A DNA stretch of 64,000 nucleotides, from assembly GCA_013416635.1 (NCBI GenBank), contig JACCHT010000002.1, forward strand, positions 620,001 through 684,000. The letters run 5' to 3'. The notes under the pieces are model-generated. The model was not told the DNA's origin. It ran no database searches and saw only the letters and a program-made list of their open reading frames with translations. Positions 57,316-64,000 of this stretch are shown here, in pieces. Position 1 is the first letter of the stretch. Each line of letters opens with the position of its first letter. A program made the translations under genes and the position numbers. This stretch comes from Candidatus Thiodubiliella endoseptemdiera. GTDB taxonomy: Bacteria > Pseudomonadota > Gammaproteobacteria > PS1 > Pseudothioglobaceae.

Positions 57316-57352
57316 TCATTTTGCTAATCATCCCTATTTATGCAAAGGTCTC
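57316..57352 (+). mobile_element. Truncated right end of the 161-bp MITE
   Basis: The last 37 bases of the element (from TCATTTTGCTAATC to GCAAAGGTCTC), cut on its left by the Y1 element's outer repeat. Confidence 0.85.
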
Positions 57353-57539
57353 TAAATATTTTTTGCATATGCCATAAGAGTAAATTTAAGCAAATAAGCC
57401 AATACCATTCCCAAGGCTAAAACACATAAAATAATTTATGGTTTAGTGGACTTTTTACCTTAAAAATTTTAAGCACTCCAAAAGAAAAAGCAACCCCAAA
57501 AAGTGCGGCTATTCCTCCAAATATTCCTGCATCCATCAT
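57352..57539 (-). CDS. Small membrane protein (one frameshift)
   Basis: It starts MMDAGIFGGIAALFGVAFSF and continues GVLKIFKVKSPLNHK. A shift near 57440 then gives ILCVLALGMVLAYLLKFTLM and a stop at 57352 that uses the terminal base of a MITE fragment. About 62 residues with two helices. It begins about 30 bases left of attC-like site B, so it would be the first gene of the next cassette. Function unknown. Confidence 0.5.
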
Positions 57540-57566
57540 TTTATCAATCACTACTGCCCCTTAGTT

Positions 57567-57623
57567 TTATAACGCCCAAGTTCAGCGGCTGCGTTAGCAG
57601 TCCGCTGGAACGCTTTGTTAGGC
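57567..57623 (-). other. attC-like recombination site B
   Basis: On the minus strand: GCCTAACAAAGCG, arms CAGCGG(A)CTGC / GCAG-CCGCTG around a TAAC loop, with one extra-helical A, and GGGCGTTATAA at the end. This is close to a canonical attC. It lies ten bases after the stop of the 455-residue gene. Confidence 0.87.
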
Positions 57624-57632
57624 TCTTTTCCT

Positions 57633-59000
57633 TTACAAAGGATTATCATCAGGTATTTTTCCTGTATCTAAATCGTTTTCGTTTTTCTTGGTGGTGATAT
57701 TGCTTGATATCCTCTGTATTTGGCTGTCAATATTAAAATAACTGCTTGAAATATAAACTTGTTCATCTTTAATAAATTTTAGAATATCTAATGACACTTG
57801 ATAATCAGGCAATATATCAATTAGTTGTTTGATGATTCTATCAATGCCTTGTCTTAAATTATCATTTTTGCTAAATAAAAATATTGCTCTAAACTCAGTC
57901 AGTGCTTTAAATACTTTTGGGTCGTCAATGCGAATTACATCAGTTAATATTTGTAATAATTCTTGCTCTCTACCAAGTAAAAAGGTGTACATGTTTTCAA
58001 CCATGCCTGCGTATGTCGGCATTCTTAGTATAAATTCATGTTTGTAGGGTTGTGATATTTTATTAAATTGGAAATTTATAAATTGAGCCTTTTGCTGGTA
58101 GCCACTAAAAGTAGTTACTTTGGCTTGCATCCATAAAACATAATGTAGTGGGTCGGTTCCTGCAATTGGTTCTTTTAATTGCTCTCGTAAAAAATCACTA
58201 CCTCCAGTTACATCAGAGCCGTCAGAGGATTTTGCTAAAACACCCAGCATATCTTGTGTTCTTTTTTTGAGTTTTTCTTTGGATATGTGTTTTTCCACCT
58301 CTTTTGATAGACTGCCAGAATAAGGGTCTTTTCCTTCTAGAATAGAAGAATTAGTATAACTATTTAACATTCTAGATTTACTATTATCATCAAAAGAATA
58401 CCCATATTGATTATATATGCTTTCTATTTCGTTTGAATTTAGTAAAAATCTCATTTCAGTCAAAACTTTATTTTTAATTTCTTCATTTTGAACCATTTTA
58501 ATAATGAGTTTTTTAATTTCCTCATGTTGTTCTTGTGTTGGCTTAAATGCTCCATCACTATTAGAATCATACATTTCAAAAAACAAATTTATCAACTCCT
58601 TTCTTAAATCATTATTATTCTCATTCATTATGAGATTATAAAATTCATTATGATAACCAATTATATTGATATTTTTTTCAACTAATTTACCAAGCACTTC
58701 AAACCTTTTTTCAAAAGATTTATTTTTCATTTCAGAAAAAAAACTATTCATAAACTCCTTTAAGTCTTGCTCAGAGTCTTTTTTTATATTTTTATTATTA
58801 GTTTTGGTATTTATTTTATTACTTATATTTATTGATTTATGAGTATTGGTATCTACTTCTTTAATAGCAGGTGTAGTTATTATGCTTGTTACTATTTGTT
58901 TATCGGAAATGTTTGTTTCTTGTTTTTCTAAAAACAAATATACAAGTACAGCAAAGATAACAACTATTGTTACTATAATTAATGATTTTTTAGTTTTCAT
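57633..59000 (-). CDS. Signal-anchored hypothetical protein in a cassette (455 residues)
   Basis: N-terminal membrane anchor (MKTKKSLIIVTIVVIFAVLV) followed by an Asn/Lys/Ser-rich linker and a largely helical region, probably periplasmic. I chose the ATG at 59000 because TGGAGAAAAT precedes it; the longer open frame upstream reads through repeat sequence. Segments such as GGSDFLREQLKEPIAGTDPL and LHYVLWMQAKVTTFSGYQQK do not match a family I know. Strong A/T bias and the site B attC point to a mobile cassette gene. Confidence 0.7.
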   Translation of the reverse strand: MKTKKSLIIVTIVVIFAVLVYLFLEKQETNISDKQIVTSIITTPAIKEVDTNTHKSINISNKINTKTNNKNIKKDSEQDLKEFMNSFFSEMKNKSFEKRFEVLGKLVEKNINIIGYHNEFYNLIMNENNNDLRKELINLFFEMYDSNSDGAFKPTQEQHEEIKKLIIKMVQNEEIKNKVLTEMRFLLNSNEIESIYNQYGYSFDDNSKSRMLNSYTNSSILEGKDPYSGSLSKEVEKHISKEKLKKRTQDMLGVLAKSSDGSDVTGGSDFLREQLKEPIAGTDPLHYVLWMQAKVTTFSGYQQKAQFINFQFNKISQPYKHEFILRMPTYAGMVENMYTFLLGREQELLQILTDVIRIDDPKVFKALTEFRAIFLFSKNDNLRQGIDRIIKQLIDILPDYQVSLDILKFIKDEQVYISSSYFNIDSQIQRISSNITTKKNENDLDTGKIPDDNPL

Positions 59001-59028
59001 ATTTTCTCCATATAAAAACACCACTAGA

Positions 59029-59065
59029 ATAAATGGGTAGATAAATGGGGACAGGCTACTTTTAT
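59029..59065. repeat. Solitary GGGGACAGGCTACTTTT repeat
   Basis: AATAAATGGG-TAG-ATAAATGGGGACAGGCTACTTTTAT without a transposase. It is a free-standing copy of the Y1-element end. Confidence 0.8.
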
Positions 59066-59202
59066 CTTGGCTTTGGTTTCGGAAGTTGGTTTTACCGATA
59101 TATGATATTTTTTGTTTAATCAGAGCATGGGCTGATTGTATTGGTATTTTTGGGAATTGATAGGTGGGATTTTTAGAGGTTAAAAAATATAAAAATATCT
59201 CT

Positions 59203-59867
59203 TTATGAGGCAAGTAATTTGCCACAACCAGAACACCTACTACCATCTTCTTTTCCATTCTCTCTTTCACAATTATTACACTTGAATATATTTTGATAGG
59301 AAGGTTTTAAGTTTTCTTTGGAATATTTTTGATCGTTGCCATCTGATTGATATTGATACTGACACTCTGGGTTTGTTTTGTAAACTAATTGCTCAAGAAA
59401 AACAGAAAATATCTTCTGATGTTTTTCTGGCTTAATTCCCTCTTCACTTAAAGCCTCTAATATATCTAAATAAGAATGCTCAGATAAAAATATAGGATTA
59501 GATACTACAAAATCTTCATTATCTTGTTGATGAATAACAGACCTTTCTAAAGCAATTAAAGATATATCAAAAGCAATTACTGCATTAATATCACATTCTG
59601 CTAATTCCTTTGAAAAACTATATTTAGGAAGCTGGGTTTTATTGGCTTGAATGCCAAGAACCAGCTTAGAAAGTTAGATATCTTTTTAAAAGAACTGGCA
59701 TCATCAATACCACCAATGTGAGGAAACGGGAAGCGCATACCTTCTATTACTTTCTCCATCTCTTCTATGTTAATTTGCAATTGGTCAATAGGTAGTTTTG
59801 AAACATACCCATCAATATATGAAAGTATATTAATTAGATCGTCTTTTTTATTTTCATTAAATATCAT
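59203..59867 (-). CDS. Hypothetical protein with C-terminal zinc ribbon (one frameshift)
   Basis: It starts MIFNENKKDDLINILSYIDG. After KKISNF the frame shifts near 59671 to KLVLGIQANKTQLPKYSFSK, continues KELAECDINAVIAFDISLIA, and ends with a zinc ribbon KCNNCERENGKEDGSRCSGC then GKLLAS. About 222 residues. Its start lies 25 bases after a terminator that follows a small gene. Function unknown. Confidence 0.6.
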
Positions 59868-59891
59868 AAGCGTTTTCTTTTTAAGATGATT

Positions 59892-59919
59892 AAAAAACGC
59901 CTTGAAAACGAGGCGTTTA
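59892..59919 (-). terminator. Rho-independent terminator in the cassette region
   Basis: AAACGCCT / AAGGCGTTTTTT stem around CGTTTTC on the minus strand, just after the 58-residue gene. Confidence 0.8.
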
Positions 59920-59942
59920 TTGAGTTTATAAGGACTACTTTA

Positions 59943-60118
59943 TTATGCAAAAATAGACGCTCTAACTTCTGCAATTTGTCTAACCAAATTTGGAGACTTC
60001 TCAGAAATACTGCCTTTAGAATTTTTCTAACGCCAGACTTTGCAGGTTTTACTACAATGCTATCTTCCGAAGAATTTCCTGTTGCTACCAAATTTTTAAA
60101 TACAATTTTATTACTCAT
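59943..60118 (-). CDS. Small protein of 58 residues (one frameshift)
   Basis: It starts MSNKIVFKNLVATGNSSEDS with GGAGACAATC before the ATG, and reads IVVKPAKSGVRK. After a shift in an AAAAA run near 60024 it continues NSKGSISEKSPNLVRQIAEV and RASIFA. A terminator follows directly. Unknown function. Confidence 0.55.
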
Positions 60119-60332
60119 GATTGTCTCCATCTCCTAATTAAAAATCTATATTAACACTTTCACTTTGTTATATAGATTGCAAATTTTATAAATCGGCAGA
60201 TTATACTTTATTATCTTTCTTAACGCAAGAACAATAAGTTAATAAAATATGCCTGTGTAAAATGATACACTTTTTATTCTTGTGTAATTATAATATAAAA
60301 AATATTTTTTAACAAAAATACTAGTTTTTGGC
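60119..60332. other. AT-rich intergenic stretch
   Basis: No gene recognised. It must hold the promoter of the 58-residue gene and has no clear attC. Confidence 0.45.
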
Positions 60333-60446
60333 TTAATAGATGTTTAGTCCCACAATCTTATGGTTAGGGTTTTCTCTAAAAAATTGCTTGTCATTATTAT
60401 AACATTGTTGTATTAATTCCCAAGGTGTTTTAAATTTCAACGACTT
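60333..60446 (-). pseudogene. Transposase C-terminal fragment (IS481/IS3-like)
   Basis: Reads KSLKFKTPWELIQQCYNNDK, then QFFRENPNHKIVGLNIY and a stop, the typical end of rve-type transposases. It is cut upstream by the Y1 element's repeats. Confidence 0.65.
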
Positions 60447-60449
60447 AAA

Positions 60450-61236
60450 AATAAATGAAATAAATGGGGACAAAATAAATGGGGACAGGCTACTTTTATC
60501 ATAGTTTTTTCTTATTTTTTGGTCTTCCTCTAGCCTTTAGAGTTGACAGCAAACCATGCTTCTTTGCCATTTTTATAACCCAGTTTTCATTGCCAAGTGG
60601 TGCTTGTCTATTAATACTGTTTCTGATTTTATCTATTTCTTTTTGAGTTTGTGGCGTATTGACATATTCCACCCAGTTATCTAGTTCTCCATAAGGCTTG
60701 TTCAATATCTTTCTATTTCTAAAAACTCTTTCTGATAATGACCCGTATTGCCAATCTTGTGCTGTTTTGCTTAAATCAGCCCTTAACGCATTAGCCTCTA
60801 TATAGCGCATCAAAGTTAGATAATAACTGTCTTTTTCAACAATAAAACTTTTAAATCTACCTTGCCAAATATGTCCTGAGGTTTTGTTTTTCTTATGATA
60901 ATAACGCACATGAGAAGTCATCACCCATTGCATAAATTTACTCAGACTATTTTCACCTTGTGGTACAAGTAATAAATGAAAGTGATTAGGCATTAGACAA
61001 TAGGCGTGTAACTCAATATTCTCTCTTTCTAGCCCTGTTTTTAATAATTTTAGGAAAAACTCGTAATCATCCTCATCATCAAAAACTTGCATACGCATAT
61101 TTCCTCTATTGATAATATGATAGATTCCGCCTTGGGTTTGACCTCTTGGTAGTTTGACCTCTTGGTATGCGTGGCATTTTAGTGTTGGGGTAAAAGTGGG
61201 GAATTATATCATAAAAAGTAGCCTGTCCCCATTATT
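60450..61236 (-). mobile_element. Y1-transposase element, copy 2, with REP-like ends
   Basis: AATAAATGGGGACAAAATAAATGGGGACAGGCTAC-type repeats on the left (two units) and AAAAGTAGCCTGTCCCC plus ATTATT on the right. Internal sequence is almost identical to copy 1. Confidence 0.82.
60499..61177 (-). CDS. REP-associated tyrosine transposase, copy 2 (N-terminal duplication frameshift)
   Basis: Same protein as copy 1 with an intact C-terminus (INRQAPLGNENWVIKMAKKH, then GLLSTLKARGRPKNKKKL). Near 61140-61165 a 16-base tandem duplication (the TTTGACCTCTTGGTAG unit) shifts the frame after MPRIPRGQT. An internal ATG at 61098 (MRMQVFDDEDD) could give a 199-residue protein that lacks the first strand but keeps the HUH motif. 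Confidence 0.85.
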
Positions 61237-61263
61237 CGTATCCACTATTGCTATATTTTTCAT
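61237..61263 (-). pseudogene. Start of a cassette gene truncated by the Y1 element
   Basis: GAGAGAAT-ATG followed by KNIAIVDTN, then the reading runs into the element's outer repeat. It begins about 20 bases inside the cassette boundary at site C. Confidence 0.45.
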
Positions 61264-61281
61264 ATTCTCTCAGTATTGTAT

Positions 61282-61389
61282 GCCTAACGCCGCATCACAG
61301 GCTGCCGTAAGTGGTGCGTCTTTTGCGGCTTTTTCTTTTCGCAAAAGGCGTGACGCTTACGGCAGTCCTAGTGCATGCGATTGTTATAT
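61282..61389 (-). other. attC-like recombination site C
   Basis: On the minus strand: ATATAACAATCGCATGC, arm CTGCCGTAAG and complement CTTACGGCAG, a GC-rich loop with CGCAAAAG / TTTGCG pairing, and GCGGCGTTAGGC at the end (GTTAGGC matches GTTRRRY). Length of about 108 bp is within the attC range. It starts about 12 bases after the restriction endonuclease stop. Confidence 0.88.
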
Positions 61390-61401
61390 GATTAAGCCTG
61401 T

Positions 61402-63120
61402 TTACCTTGCTTTATCTTTAAGTATTGTCTTTGCTTCTTTAAGATCTATTTTTGCTTCATGCCCATGTTTTTCGAGCAAGTGTAATAAATTACTACCATT
61501 CAACAATGTTAACGGTTTATCCTTTGCAAAGGAATATGAGTCAGGCCCAAATTCAGCCGTTGTTACTAAGATACCTTTTGTTGCACCTTCATTTAATACA
61601 GTTCCATACAAGTCTCGTACAGCTGCCACTCAACAGTATTTGTGTAGCGCTTAGCTTGTATAACTATTTTTCCGCCTCGTATTGGGTCTGGGTCAAAAGC
61701 AATTGCATCTACACCACCATCAGATGATGCCTGAGTAACTTTTACTTCACCTCCATTTTGAGCAAATTCTTTCTCAAAAATTTCTCGAACTAAATGCTCA
61801 AAGTCTTCCCAGTCCATTGCAGCAAGATTACTTCTACTATCAACTTTTGATGCTACTTCATAGTGATCTGTAAAAGCGTTTGTCAGATTTGTCTAATTCA
61901 AGTATCGGCCTTACAGCTGTCATTGAACTTAATTTGGCACAACCAATTCCTTGAGGGATTTAAAACATTGTTTTGGATCAATCATTGATAGATTGATTTC
62001 ATTAAACTCTTCTTTTAAAACTTGGATTGAAATAATGCAATTTGATTCTATATGTCCTGTGGAAGTGTTAACTGCATTAACAATGCCATTGAAATTTACA
62101 CTTTGAATTGCTTCAATGACATCTGCTTCGAATATTTCATGGATTGTCCTTAAAGCAATTTGGTAGATAGCAGAATCAAATAACTTTAGATGTGCTGTAT
62201 GACTTAAGTTTTTCTCTGTAAATTCATCTCTTGATTTTACATATTTTACAATATTTAAATTGGGAATATCTTCTATACTTGGTAGGATATAGTCAATCAA
62301 TAGCATGTTATTAGCTGATTTGTATTGAAGCTCAAAATCCTTTGGAAAAGTATCTGGATACATTGAGCTATTCAATACTATTTCACAATATTCTTCTATT
62401 GCTTCTTCATCTTTATTCGTATAGCACTCTTTAAGTTTATCTATTTTTATTAAAAGCACTTTGTTCGTCTAAATACTCATGCTCTCTATTTTTCCAATCA
62501 CTGAGTGCTATTTTATACTCTTCCTCTCTCCTATCATTTTCTTCTTTGATTAATTGTTTTTTATCTTCCCATTCTGATATTGCTTTGTTATAAGCAGCTT
62601 TTTGTTTCGTTATGATTTTCTTTTTTTGCCTAAAATCACCATAAAAATGAAACCGCTATAAAAACTTTCTCTTTCTGGTTTTAGGTGACTGTTTCTTTTG
62701 GTTTTAATGGACACCCATTGCTTTCATTAAATTTAATATATTCGTGTTTTGTTACAATTTCAGTATATGAGGTAGTATTCTTGATAGATGTCCAATCTAC
62801 GGCATCATCAATATCTAGCGTGTGAGAAAGTATTTTTCAATCTGAGTGAGTGCTTGAATTGCTTTTCTGTTCTCTCTTCAGCCAAATCACTTTTGGCAAC
62901 TGTCTCCATCCTTATTTTTCTTTATTTTTTATTTCAATCTTCTTTTGCCATTTATTCTCCCAAGCTACTACTTGGTTATGTATTTTACCGTTAAGAATAT
63001 CTGTATCTCGTGCAAAAGATGCTTGATTTCATTTAGCCCATCATGTCTCAGTTTAATCTCATACCCTGAGTGTTTCCCTGTAGATGTGTACCTATTATTG
63101 AGAGAACCTTTTTCGATCAT
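61402..63120 (-). CDS. Mrr-type restriction endonuclease in a cassette (multiple frameshifts)
   Basis: The pieces are collinear with one large restriction endonuclease family. N-terminus MIEKGSLNNRYTSTGKHSGY, EIKLRHDGLNE; then a coiled-coil stretch and LDIDDAVDWTSI; NKAISEWEDKKQLIKEEN; KYVKSRDEFTEKNLSHTAHL, IYQIALRTIHEIFEADVIEA; NLAAMDWEDFEHLVREIFEK; and the Mrr catalytic core SSDGGVDAIAFDPDP ... KIVIQAKRYTNTV (D ... QxK), with VRDLYGTVLNEGATKGILVT. Frame changes occur near 61605, 61880, 61935, 62447 and several more upstream. It sits exactly between two attC-like sites with its start 45 bases inside. Decay or sequence error both possible. Confidence 0.82.
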
Positions 63121-63164
63121 TCATTTTTCCTATATATACAATTACACAGCTAAACTATTTTTTC

Positions 63165-63255
63165 ATATAACGGCGTGGCAATAACCCGCCTAGTAATTTA
63201 TTTAGAGTTTACTCTATTTTAAATTCTCTAGGTCGGGTTGATTGGCTTGTTAGAC
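63165..63255 (-). other. attC-like recombination site D
   Basis: On the minus strand: GTCTAACAAGCC, arms CAACCCG-ACCTAG / CTAGGCGGGTT around an AT-rich loop, ending GCCGTTATATG. It marks the start of the restriction endonuclease cassette. Confidence 0.8.
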
Positions 63256-63329
63256 GCCGCAGGCGGATAACGAGTTAATCCATTATTGCCACGCCGTTAG
63301 AGCCGACCGCTCTGCGGTTGGCTCTAACG
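63256..63329. repeat. ORF-less mini-cassette with hairpins
   Basis: Contains TTATTGCCACGCCGTTA (63283-63299), the complement of the start of site D, and a hairpin CGTTAGAGCC / GGCTCTAACG (63295-63329) combining GTTAGAG and CTCTAAC. No reading frame. Confidence 0.65.
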
Positions 63330-63416
63330 TTCTCAGCGGCAGTTTAAAGTGGCACGTTTTTGCGAATGCAAAACAAGTGACGCTTTAAACTGTCCGCTGG
63401 AGCTATTTGTTAGCAT
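63323..63416 (-). other. attC-like recombination site E
   Basis: On the minus strand: TGCTAACAAATAGC, arms CAGCGG(A)CAGTTTAAAG / CTTTAAACTG-CCGCTG with an extra-helical A, a long loop with TTTTGC / GCAAAA, and GAACGTTAGAG at the end. It overlaps the stop codon of the TIR-like gene. Confidence 0.88.
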
Positions 63417-63910
63417 TAATTGTTTGCTTTACTATTCTTATAGCTTCATCAATCCAATCCTCAATATTATCAGCGATGTACCCATAAACCCCTTTGCTAG
63501 TAGTTCTTGGCGGGTCATAAGTTTTAGCAATTGTAGATAGTCTCTTCTTTGTTGGTCCGTGCGTTACATAATATAGCGGATTTGAACCTTTTGAACTCTG
63601 CTTGTCGTTGCTATCAGTTATATTGTGGATATGAATGGCTAATACTCCCATCCCTTCATTCCACGACTCTTTGATTTCATGATTAATCCATTCTCTATCA
63701 GCCGTGTTTGAACCGACTAAGATAACTGTACATGTTCTTCCTTTCATTTGACCCGCTATCCAGTCTTTTATTTTTTTCACCTCCACCAGTTACCGTTTCC
63801 CAGTCATTATCTGATGCGGGTTTGTTTCCTTCTACTGCGCCGATATTTCGTATTTTGAAACGCGCCAGTTATCAGGTACATAGTGAAAACTGTAAAACAT
63901 TTTCTAGCCA
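63403..63910 (-). CDS. TIR-like domain protein (DUF1863/ThsB-like) in a cassette (N-terminal frameshifts)
   Basis: About 170 residues. With shifts corrected the N-terminus reads MARKMFYSFHYVPDNWR, RNIGAVEGNKPASDNDWETV, TGGG; then the intact part KIKDWIAGQMKGRTCTVILV, GSNTADREWINHEIKESWNE, GMGVLAIHIHNITD. This matches the MTH538 TIR-like family that includes Thoeris ThsB, which makes a nucleotide signal after phage infection. Shifts lie in A runs near 63780, 63857 and 63903. The ATG at 63910 has GGAGGCTCATA before it. The stop lies within attC site E. Confidence 0.8.
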
Positions 63911-64000
63911 TTATGAGCCTCCGTGAGTAAAGAAAAACAACTTACAATTGCAAAAGCAATTATTATTGAGAAGTAAAACCAACAAACAGACCAAGAGAGT
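63903..64000 (-). CDS. C-terminal end of a membrane protein (partial)
   Basis: An open frame entering from beyond the window reads SWSVCWFYFSIIIAFAIVSC, then FSLLTEAHNG and stops at 63903. One membrane helix is visible. It overlaps the start of the TIR-like gene by 8 bases, so the two are probably translated together. Confidence 0.5.

Noticed and set aside
59001-59270. N-terminal extension that would lengthen the 455-residue cassette protein to 545 residues
   Set aside because: The extension reads through a GGGGACAGGCTAC repeat and the end of the zinc-ribbon gene in another frame; the ATG at 59000 has its own ribosome site and signal anchor.
60137-60330. A possible extra attC (TTAACGCAAGAACAATAAGTTAAT near 60218)
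   Set aside because: The ends are partly right but there are no paired arms of attC size.

Overview
The window is an AT-rich gammaproteobacterial chromosome segment. Its gene content (PPi-dependent phosphofructokinase, cbb3 oxidase, SulP transporter, compact biosynthetic operons, many small mobile repeats) fits the thiotrophic SUP05/Thioglobus and bivalve-symbiont group. That placement is inference from protein resemblance; there is no 16S gene here.

Positions 1-54,500 are mostly core genome: guaA-tadA; fabD-fabG; rplU-rpmA; a cyclophilin with a lysine-rich tail; lpxH; an RNB exoribonuclease; gcvT-gcvH; yciB; tRNA-Leu(UAA); a porin; ridA-recG; ubiC-cmoA; trpG-rhodanese-grxC-gpsA-phosphatase-bax; rplM-rpsI; tatD-tcdA-redoxin; ccoNOQP with a Crp/Fnr regulator; deaD-sulP; csp; sbcB; nth; hisH-hisB; asd; nif3-hisC-thiD-dsbA-folK-folB; plsY; yadGH; aceF-lpdA; pfp. 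A 161-bp fold-back MITE (ends GAGACCTTTGCATAAATA, mostly with 5-bp target duplications) is scattered through this part. It has nine complete copies (one split by a nested IS3 element) and several fragments, and it has altered or split several genes. An IS256-type element and an unrecognised two-gene module lie between a decayed partial copy of nif3 and nif3 itself.

Positions 54,500-64,000 are accessory. The best explanation is a minus-strand array of integron-type gene cassettes: at least five attC-like sites (RYYYAAC ... GTTRRRY ends, paired arms, extra-helical bases) follow minus-strand genes. The recognisable payload is defence-like: a HEPN-type protein, a large Mrr-type restriction endonuclease, and a TIR-like (DUF1863/ThsB-like) protein overlapping a membrane protein. 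Small membrane proteins and unknown genes make up the rest. No integron integrase is in the window. Two nearly identical REP-type (Y1/HUH) transposase elements, flanked by GGGGACAGGCTAC repeats and each broken differently, have invaded the array. A third, unrelated Y1 transposase at 10.2-10.8 kb carries long palindromes around and inside its own reading frame.

Many otherwise well-conserved genes (guaA, rpmA, gcvT, yciB, recG, deaD, sulP, hisC, plsY and several cassettes) are broken by single-base shifts. Nearly all shifts look like one-base deletions, often in homopolymers, and the protein continues in the next frame. This looks more like uncorrected long-read consensus error than gene decay, so those genes are annotated as single CDSs with shifts noted.
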